From Syngnathus acus (lineage: Eukaryota; Chordata; Actinopteri; Syngnathiformes; Syngnathidae), in NCBI RefSeq assembly GCF_901709675.1, contig NC_051092.1:6204491-6268490 (forward strand): DNA of 64,000 nucleotides, in the 5' to 3' direction. Of this stretch, positions 46,379-64,000 are shown piece after piece. Below the pieces are notes generated by a model. The model was given only the letters and a program-made list of their open reading frames with translations. It did not search any database and was not told the DNA's origin. Both the position numbers and the translations under genes were made by a program. Position 1 is the first letter of the stretch. Each line of letters begins with the position of its first letter.

Positions 46379-46746
46379 AGGCATGGTGACGCACTGGTTA
46401 GCACGTCCGCCTCACAGTTCAGAGGGTGCGGGCTCGATTCCACCTCCGGCCCTCCCTGTGTGGAGTTTGCATGTTCTCCCTGTGCCTGCATGGGTTTTCT
46501 CCAGGTACTCCGGTTTCCTCTCACTTCCCAAAAACATGCATGGTAGTCTGATTGAGCACTCCAAATTGCCCGTAAGTGTGAATACAAGTGTGAATACGAG
46601 TGTGAATGGTTGTTCGTCTCTGTATGCCCTGCGATTGGCTGGCAACCGGTTCAGGGTGTGCCCCGCCTACTGCCCAATGACGGCTGGGATAGGCTCCAGC
46701 ACGCCCTTGTGGGGTACAGAAAATGTTTGTATGGATGGATGAATGG
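46379..46746 (+). mobile_element. tRNA-derived SINE-like repeat, copy 4, full length with target duplication
   Basis: It begins with a tRNA-like head: an A-box-like TGGTGACGCACTGGTTAG, then the B-box-like GGCTCGATTCC about 45 bases on. The common body follows, and it ends in ATGGATGGATG. The flanks ACTTCTTCATCAGAT (46364-46378) and ACTTCTTTATCAGAT (46747-46761) differ by one base, a 15-bp target duplication. It is the best-preserved copy here and can serve as the local reference. Confidence 0.9.
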
Positions 46747-47205
46747 ACTTCTTTATCAGATGTTATTTGTTTTTGGTGTGTCTTGAGTCTTGTTTGGTAA
46801 CAGCTACATTTTCAACTAGTTATGATAGTAGCAGTTACATGACATCATCTATGGATTGGGCGAAAAAAACATCACAGCCACAATATCCTTGTGCGGGTGT
46901 CAACTTTCAATTCTGTGCTGGCTCTTTTAAGTACAGTCAGTATATGCTTGCTTACCATTGTTGATTATGTTGATCCTGTTGCTCTTCCGCTAACTCTCAA
47001 TTCGACTTCTGTTTTATACTGCTTTGTGAGAGAGGAACAGGAAATGACCAGAGTGAATATTATCTAATAAGATACTGCACATACGCTTAGACACTGTTGC
47101 AGCCTTTCTGGATTTACAGCAACCTCAACCCATGCCTCTTAATCGACGTACATCTTTCGAAATAAAAAAGCAATAACCAAGATATAATGGACAACACATA
47201 TATGG

Positions 47206-47545
47206 CTGTGTGTGTTTGTGTGCGTGTGTGTTTGTGTGTGTGCGAATAAGCGCGCACTTGTGTGGTTGGGTGAATGCAATTATTAGATAGAAGAGGATCT
47301 AATTGTGGCGGATGGATGGGGTACTTCTGGTGTGTTGTGTTTAAAGTATTTCTATATGTGCACACAAACACGCACGCACACACACACGGGCACACACCAG
47401 TGTCTGTCTGGGCAATGCTCCTAAATTCACACTTATTAAATGGTGTTGGTATAGCTCCCCTGGCCTCTTTCCTCTTGTGCCACATCTTGTTGTTTTGTGT
47501 GGTTCTGCGTGTACGTATGTGTGTGTTGTTTTGTGTTGTGTGTGT
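47206..47545. repeat. Diffuse TG/AC-rich segment
   Basis: Broken TG and AC tracts at 47206-47245, 47368-47400 and 47510-47548, with no gene. Confidence 0.6.
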
Positions 47546-48109
47546 GTCACATCCCTGCTTTATCCATAAGGAAAAGGCTAGATAATGGCTTCCTCTGACT
47601 CAGCAAAAAAAGCACATGTCGACCACAGAAAAGATTTCAACCTTCCCATCATATTTCCCACGCCATAAGCTGATCATTGTATTTGTGTGCAGCCTGGGAC
47701 CAATTACCTTGTGTGAGTGCTTCAGTGCTAATGAAGACATGGTCTATAATGAGTTTCCTATGAATCAAAGTGTTCTCACCACAATAAAAAGCAAGCATCT
47801 CACTCGTAATATCAGTATAGAACAGAAGAAGCATGAAGGGTCTTTGTGTTTTTTCCATGTAAGCTACTTGCTTCTGAAAAGGTCAAATCAGTCAATAATA
47901 ACTTAACTACTTTCTTTATACTTTTACTTCTTATACTTTCTTTTACTTTCTTTACCAAACTTACAGATCCACCTCATCGGATCATCTGGAAAAGTATTGT
48001 GACACCAAACTTAAATGAGCAAAGAAAATCTATGTGAGCTTCTAAGTATCTGGGCAGATTTGGGCGAATTTTTGTCTATTCATCCAGATGGACATTTGTG
48101 AGATACCCT

Positions 48110-48195
48110 GCCAGGCTCAGCCCAAAACCCAAAAAGATGGGTTGCTTCAGGAAGGGCACCCGGCGCAAAGACTTCCAAATAAATCATCATTTGAG
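48110..48195. repeat. Dispersed repeat fragment (CAGGAAGGGCACCCGGCGCA type)
   Basis: The core at 48147-48166 resembles a transposon-associated motif that recurs in many fish genomes. Family and ends are not known to me. Confidence 0.4.
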
Positions 48196-48694
48196 TGAGT
48201 CGCTGTGACAAACCCTGAAGGGACAATCGAAAGTACGAGATCATTTTTAATTTTCCGATATGCAGCTCTTTGAAACGTCAGGCTCCAGCGTCTTCCTTCC
48301 TGATTAATAGAGTCATTAATTGAGTCATTAGTGAAGCCAAATGTCAATCCAGACCCAAACAAGAAGAAACTCAGCCTTTTAGGTTAATAGAAACTGTGTC
48401 ATGTTGACTGTCCCTCGAAAGCCTGTTCATCTATTAATCACTTGGGCCTGTAGTCTTCCACATATGCTCTGGTGATGTCATGCTCTCCCACTTTGTTATC
48501 AAGGACACGTGTCCTCATGTGACTCTGCTCAATTCTCCATCAAAGGATGTAGTGTTGTGAGATGCACAAGCAGTGGCAGCGTAGCCACTACATTTTCTTG
48601 TGTCTATAGCTGGTTGATGTCGCTGTTTCAGACCATTGCACCATTGCTGTTTTTATTTAAAAAAATAAACAAATATATATATTATATACATTTC

Positions 48695-49215
48695 CAACAC
48701 CGCTCATCCTTTTCAGGGCCGTGGGGGGTGCTGGAGTCTAGCCAGCCAGTCGCAGGGCACACATAAAGACGAACAACCAGTCACACCCACATGCACACCG
48801 CCACTGAGCGGGAATCAATCCCAAGCTGCCAACACACAAGTCAGGCGAGTGTACCCCTACACCACAGGTGTCAAACTCAAGCCCCGGGGGCCAGATACGG
48901 CCCGCCGCATCATTTTATGCGGCCCGCGAAGACAAATTGCGCATCAAATGTGTGTGTCATTACTAGAATTGCAAATTGTCTTCACTTTTAATATCTTTTT
49001 TTTTTTTTAAATATTTGACCAGTTTTTACTCGTCTGATTTGAAAACGAGTTATTTGTTTTGTAGCTTTTATTGTATATAATATGAGGTGCTCATACATTT
49101 ATTTGGGTTGACAGTCAGAATGGCCCTCCGAAAGAAGCTATGACGACAATGCGGCCCGCGAAAAAAAATAGTTTGACACCCCAGCCCTACACCATCAGCG
49201 ACTTCCCATTTATTC
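48695..49215 (-). mobile_element. Degraded SINE-like repeat, copy 5, split by a hAT insertion
   Basis: Minus-strand body remnants (GGCTAGACTCCAGC, GTTCGTCTTTATGTGTGCCC, GGGATTGATTCCCGC) occupy 48695-48862. The remaining head-side bases (CATCAGCGACTT) continue after 49192. The hAT element at 48863-49184 sits between them. Confidence 0.7.
48863..49184 (+). mobile_element. Complete hAT-type MITE with exact 8-bp target duplication, 322 bp
   Basis: Starts CACAGGTGTCAAACTCAAGC and ends AGTTTGACACCCCAG, giving terminal inverted repeats of about 15 bp. Subterminal GCGGCCCGCGAA motifs occur near both ends. CCCTACAC is repeated exactly at 48855-48862 and 49185-49192. It is the same family as the truncated copy at 22141. 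It has no transposase frame. Confidence 0.93.
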
Positions 49216-49982
49216 ATTGTATCCAATCTTTTTAAGTTGACGTTTGCAATTCAAAAACAAATGTGAGTACTAACGTAGATGTAATACGAAGTGATACACA
49301 AACACATCAAGTCACATGCACTTGCAAAAACGTGACATCATGTAGCACAGCTTTTGTGGAAGTAAATTTGGCCCCATATGTAAGGGCAAGTATTTCAGCA
49401 TTTGTGGCAATTTCAGTGATTTTGTGCTTGGAATAACCAGTGCCCTCATACATTTATCACTAAAGCTTGTTTTTGTGACTGTTTCCTACTCCTTCATCTG
49501 CTGTTGTGATGGTTATCACCTTTTGATTTACTAACTTACTGGTCAGTTGGTTATTATTAACTCTCTTGCAGCTCCAGTCAGACCTCTATGAAAAGTGTAC
49601 CAGTACCAGCTAAGCACTTTTTTGGTATTTCGTGAGTTCACAGTCGCTTCTCTGTTTTCTCCTGGTATTTACTTCATCTGCTCCTTTAGTGATAACGAAA
49701 CTTTTCAGAATATTTGCTTAATTGCCGCAATGAATGTGAGGACTCGTCACTTACACCGTCGAATGGGTAATGTAGTGAGTTAGTGCAGTGCAAAATAGTG
49801 TAGCGCTGAGAATTCCAATGGCTGTTCCCAAACAGCATGGAAAGCAAGGAAGATGGGTGACCTTTCTCAACTTAGCTCAAAATTATTTATAACGCACTAT
49901 AAAACAACCACAACTACATACAAAGTGCTGTATGTAAAGTAAAATTGAGATGTGGAAAAACAAAGACATTAAAAATAACAGT

Positions 49983-50520
49983 GTTCCACAGGGTTCAATT
50001 TTAGGGCCCCTGCTGTTTCCTTTGTATTTTCTGCCCCTGGGTTCCATCTTAAGAAAGCATGGTATTTCCTTTCACTGCAATCTGGAGGACAGTCAGATCT
50101 ATGTCCCGCAAAGCTAAAAGAACACTTTCTCCTAAAGACCACTTTTTTTCTTGTCTGGAGGAAATCAAAGTACTATATTTCTTGAACTTCAATGGAATGA
50201 AAACAGCTATGTTTGGTCCCAGTGGCCCTTTTGGTGACCTGGGCCTTCTGGCGTCGTATCTAAAGACAACAGCCTTGAATTTGGGTTTTAAATTGGACAG
50301 TCATTTTTAATCTTTTTTTTTTTTTTTTTTAAATTCAGGCCATTGGCTAAAGTAAAGCTTTCCTTTCATAATAATCCATGCCTTTGTTACATTATCAATT
50401 ATGTCAATTATGTTAATGTACTGCACTTCATTTTGGAGTCAGCCAGCTCTCTTCCAAGCATCTCCAGTTAAGTTTCTTTTGTTTGTCTTTAAATCTTTAA
50501 ATGCCTCACCTTAATCTGAT
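49983..50520 (+). pseudogene. Dead non-LTR retrotransposon (LINE) reverse-transcriptase fragment
   Basis: The + strand reads [12 protein letters not shown], the reverse-transcriptase motif of L2/CR1/Rex-type LINEs, then a decayed version of the catalytic YADD region (LEDSQIY). A stop follows at 50115-50117. Related residues continue in another frame (KTAMFGP, then LNLGFKLDS to 50310), and after a T run further scraps such as HAFVT appear to about 50520. Frameshifts and stops make it inactive. Both ends are missing. Confidence 0.7.
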
Positions 50521-51550
50521 TGCAGGATGCATATATAATAGTACCTAGGGATGTGGCTGTGTTCAGAATTAATCACGTTCAAACTCATATTTAATGGGAG
50601 TCAGCACGTACCTATTATCATCTCAAGTGCCTCCTATTAAGGCAGAATAATTTTGAGCCATTCAAGAGGGCTTTTTCTGATTTTTTTTTTTGCTTTCACA
50701 TCTTACAACACAAGCGATCATTTAGAGAGAACGTCCACAGCATCAGAGAGAAGAAAATGTTATTTTATGTGGTTTATGGTTATTCCTTTAGACCTTGTCA
50801 AGTTCAGGGACAGAAAGTGTGTCAGCGGTAGTAGAGATCATCTTCTTGGATAAATTCTGTTTGAAAAACATGAGCAAAACAAAGAATTTTTGCCTTGCAA
50901 ATCTGATCAGGTAACAAGACAAATGAACGATCACCTAAATATTCTTACATAGTGAAATAGTCAATTGCTTTAAAAACAAGTATGGTCCTTGAGCTGAAGG
51001 CAAAATTTCACTCTGGACAAAATATTACATAATTCAGAATAAATTGTTTTTATCCTCAGGGGTGCACTTAAGCCTGACAAAAGTAGAACAATGTTTGTGC
51101 TTTGTGGATTATGTGAAAACCCGCCTTTCTAGAAACTGTGCACATGTTGGAACCAGTTAGAACAGATGCTGTCGAGTGGTCCAATTGAAGAATTAATGGA
51201 GGGAAAAGAGTAGCTGGTAATATATTGTACCAACAAGAGCCCACCAGCAACATCTTCATACCCTCTCAGTGTGCAAACAAGAGGACATTTTTACAGGATT
51301 AAAACAACATGGAGGCTTTTAGCCATGGGCTTTACATGCACATAAAAGCATACATGTCTTTGGCTTGTAGAGGTGCTGCAACAAACTCATATGCTTCATA
51401 GGAAAAGAATGGATACACCAAGGGAGAACATGAGGGCCCAAGGCAGCTGCAGGATTGTGGCTCGATGCCCTGCGTGTGTTCTGCTGAGGGTTTGGCACTA
51501 ACACCGTGAAGCCTGCCGTCCTGGCTGGAGTGTCCCAAGCCTGCCTGATG

Positions 51551-51572
51551 ACACACACACACACACACACAT
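51551..51572. repeat. (AC)11 microsatellite
   Basis: Short AC run in the inferred tead1 intron 1. Confidence 0.8.
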
Positions 51573-52758
51573 GCACACGCATGCATACACTTAAGGAGAA
51601 GAAGGGGTAACTCAGGATATGAAGCCCAGTAGTCAGAGTTGATTGTTGTGTGACTAATGTTTCTCTCCAGCGTCCATCTGTTACTGGGCCCCTCTCATGC
51701 AAGAAGCTCATAAAAATTCACTCCTTTTGCCCCCTTCAATAACTCCCTCATTATAAGCAATTCCAGATGAATTAAAAAGACCCCAAATTCATTATGAGCT
51801 CGCAAATGGTCATTTGTTGCGAAATCAACCTGATGCGTTAAGTGGACAAATCAAAGGAAGATAACAGTTGATGTTGCCTTGAAAATTTGAAGCCTTTTTA
51901 TGTTGAAAAAGGTATTTGAAGAAAATAGCTGACAAAAAAAACCGATGTGTGTTATGAATTTAGTTACCATGTGATGCGCCTGACATACAATAAGACAAAG
52001 AGAGAACGCCCTTGTGATCCTGACCGTAAAAGTAGAAGGAACTGATTGCCAAATTATCACATGTACAAAAATCCTCAGCACATTTGTCGATCTGTGTGTT
52101 ATTTGTTATTGAGGCAGGAAGCATACAAAAGGTGATGAATCTATTTCTTTTCTAAGGGTTAAAGAGAGATGTGGTTGTGTGTCATATAACAAAAAAAATG
52201 TCTTTATTTTGATTTAGACAATCCCTTCATTAATGATAAACATCAATCCTTGCTAAACAATAGTCTAAGACATTTAAATCCATACTCACCAAAATCTGTA
52301 TTTTATTTTTTTTTTACATGGAGGTGATTGATGTCCACTGGGTGTATTATCACTTGAAGACATGCAGCTGTATATGCACACTGTCACACACACTGCCGGA
52401 GCAGTAGAAACAACATGCCGCCTTTGGAATGAATGGACTCTTGCCTGAATGGAAAACTGAGGGGTGTAAGGGCAGGAGAGGAGAGGGGATGGAGGTAAAG
52501 GGCAGGAATTTGGAGAGGAAACATAAATGGAAGAGAACAGAATGAGCACGGAAGGGGAACCGGAGGACAAACACTCGTGAAAACAGCACATCTCATTTAT
52601 TGCGTGTTCTGGGGAGTCCAAGTTATCTGATGTTCCCTTGCAGCTTTGTTGGTTCTTATTGACTTATCATGCACTGCTCAAGTGTGTGGACCCTCTTAAA
52701 TGGAGTCAAATTTTACATGCTCCTGTTGCACATATGTACGCGTGTTAATCTCCAAGCA

Positions 52759-52788
52759 CCCCCCCCCCCCACACACACACACACACAA
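52759..52788. repeat. Poly-C followed by (AC)n
   Basis: Run of 11 C followed by about nine CA units. Confidence 0.8.
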
Positions 52789-53430
52789 TTCAAACTGTTT
52801 GTTCATGCTGTGGCAAGGGACAGCGCATGGGAAGTGTGAACAGTCGAGCCCTGACAAAATGACATGTTTGCCCAAGGAGCTGGCACTGCAATTGTGTGTG
52901 TGGTGTACTTGGCCAACCCTGCTGTTTACCGTAGGGGATTTGGGGAGAATTGTAGGCAGCTGGCAAACCCATGTTTGGTTTTTTTCTTTCTCCTTATTGT
53001 CTACTTGCGATGTGTAGTGTTTGTTGTTCCACTTTGTCTGTTTTTGGAAAAATGCTGATCATGGAAGCAATAATAGGCCTCCAGCAGTGGGCAGATACTT
53101 TAGGTCTACTAAATATAGAAATTGATATTTAGACTCACTTTATAGCAAGGCATCTGGGTGTTAACAATTGCATCAGTGAAGGCTATAGTAAATTCAGTTT
53201 ATACTGTTGATAAGAACAGTATGGTGCATGTGGTTTATCAGGAATGTTAGTGAAATGTGGCCATTGTCAATACTTGAGTTTATTCTTATGTGTTTGTTGA
53301 TCTTCAAAACGTCTGGTATGAGTTTTATTCAGATCAGGCTGGATGAACTTCAAACAACACTGCAGAATGGCGTAAATTGATTTATGCTATAAATTTGGCA
53401 TTTTCCTAGCAATGCGGCTTTTTTCTCAAG

Positions 53431-53431
53431 C

Positions 53432-53462
<31 letters not shown>

Positions 53463-53467
53463 CGTGC

Positions 53468-53544
<77 letters not shown>
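53431..53544. repeat. (TG)n microsatellite with GTGC interruption, 114 bp
   Basis: Long TG run with four GTGC units near 53457-53472. It opens Cys-Val and His-Thr frames that are not genes. It lies about 420 bp upstream of the first coding tead1 exon. Confidence 0.95.
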
Positions 53545-53545
<1 letters not shown>

Positions 53546-53968
53546 TTCCGGCTCACAAACAAAATTGAAACACTCATTATTTTTACAATCCTGTATATAG
53601 ACGAGTTCAGAAAAAAAACACTTATGTTCAAAGTGAACCTTTATTTTAAACGGTAACTAGTCTGTGACAGCTTTTTCGATTTAACTGATGCGGGTTGAGA
53701 TAATAAAGCATAGACGCTAGTGACCACTTCAGCATTTTGGTGAAAGCATGCCCATATTTGGAAAATGGCAACCATGATTACAAAATAAGTACAAACATAA
53801 TTGTAATCGTGATGCTTTTGCAGTGGCTATTAGAAAATGTGTGTATACTGACATCAGAATCCAAGCAACTGAATAATCCTGATAATTGATCATTTTGGAT
53901 CGTTTGAGCTGTTCATTTTTTCTGCATACATCACACAAACATTTCTTTCCTTTGTCTTGTTTTCATAG

Positions 53969-64000
<10,032 letters not shown>

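Larger units (their letters stand above)
41058..53968. other. Inferred tead1 intron 1
   Basis: If the first exon above is right, this 12.9-kb stretch is intronic. It holds SINE-like copies (46379, 48695), a nested hAT element (48863), a dead LINE (49983-50520) and many TG/AC tracts. I found no conserved coding exon. Confidence 0.4.

Noticed and set aside
46379-46450. tRNA-like A-box and B-box sequence
   Set aside because: It is the head of a dispersed SINE-like repeat with target duplications; no complete cloverleaf was seen.
53350-53631. Frames on both strands rich in His-Thr or Cys-Val
   Set aside because: Translation of the TG microsatellite.

Overview
The window is nuclear DNA from a ray-finned fish, most likely a percomorph teleost. 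The evidence is vertebrate-type split genes with GT-AG introns, proteins close to known vertebrate families, abundant (TG)n and (CT)n microsatellites, hAT-type and other small inverted-repeat transposons, and tRNA-headed SINE-like repeats with ATGG tails. All recognised genes are on the + strand, in the order mical2 - parva - tead1. This is the same order as human MICAL2(+MICALCL) - PARVA - TEAD1 on 11p15. The sequence alone does not say which teleost a/b co-orthologue this is.

Layout. (1) 165-20337: the 3' part of mical2, with 33 phase-consistent coding exons. They run from the FAD monooxygenase domain through the CH domain, a basic/acidic/proline-rich linker and the LIM domain to a C-terminal coiled-coil bMERB domain. 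The first part of the FAD domain lies upstream of the window. Read-through of the exon after the LIM domain gives a second, shorter C-terminus that resembles the tail of the human 1124-aa MICAL2 isoform. One locus therefore carries both a short tail and the bMERB tail that mammalian annotation often lists separately as MICALCL. (2) 20384-21091: a probable hAT-like remnant filling most of the short gap between genes. (3) 21482-30877: a complete parva gene, 13 coding exons and 373 aa, including a 20-nt exon and a local duplication of the start of exon 6. (4) 30878-40700: intergenic DNA rich in transposon and SINE remnants. (5) 40700-41620: a CpG-rich segment with a strong splice donor, a candidate tead1 promoter and non-coding first exon. 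(6) 41058-53968: the inferred first tead1 intron, with SINEs, a nested hAT insertion and a dead LINE. (7) 53969-64000: the 5' coding exons of tead1, which encode the TEA DNA-binding domain; the gene runs off the right edge.

How the genes relate: MICAL2 oxidises actin and feeds MRTF/SRF signalling, alpha-parvin links integrin/ILK complexes to actin, and TEAD1 is the DNA-binding partner of YAP/TAZ, which respond to actin tension. The three share a cytoskeleton theme, but whether the linkage matters for function is inference.

The exon coordinates come from reading frame, GT/AG sites and remembered family alignments. No transcript or database search was run.
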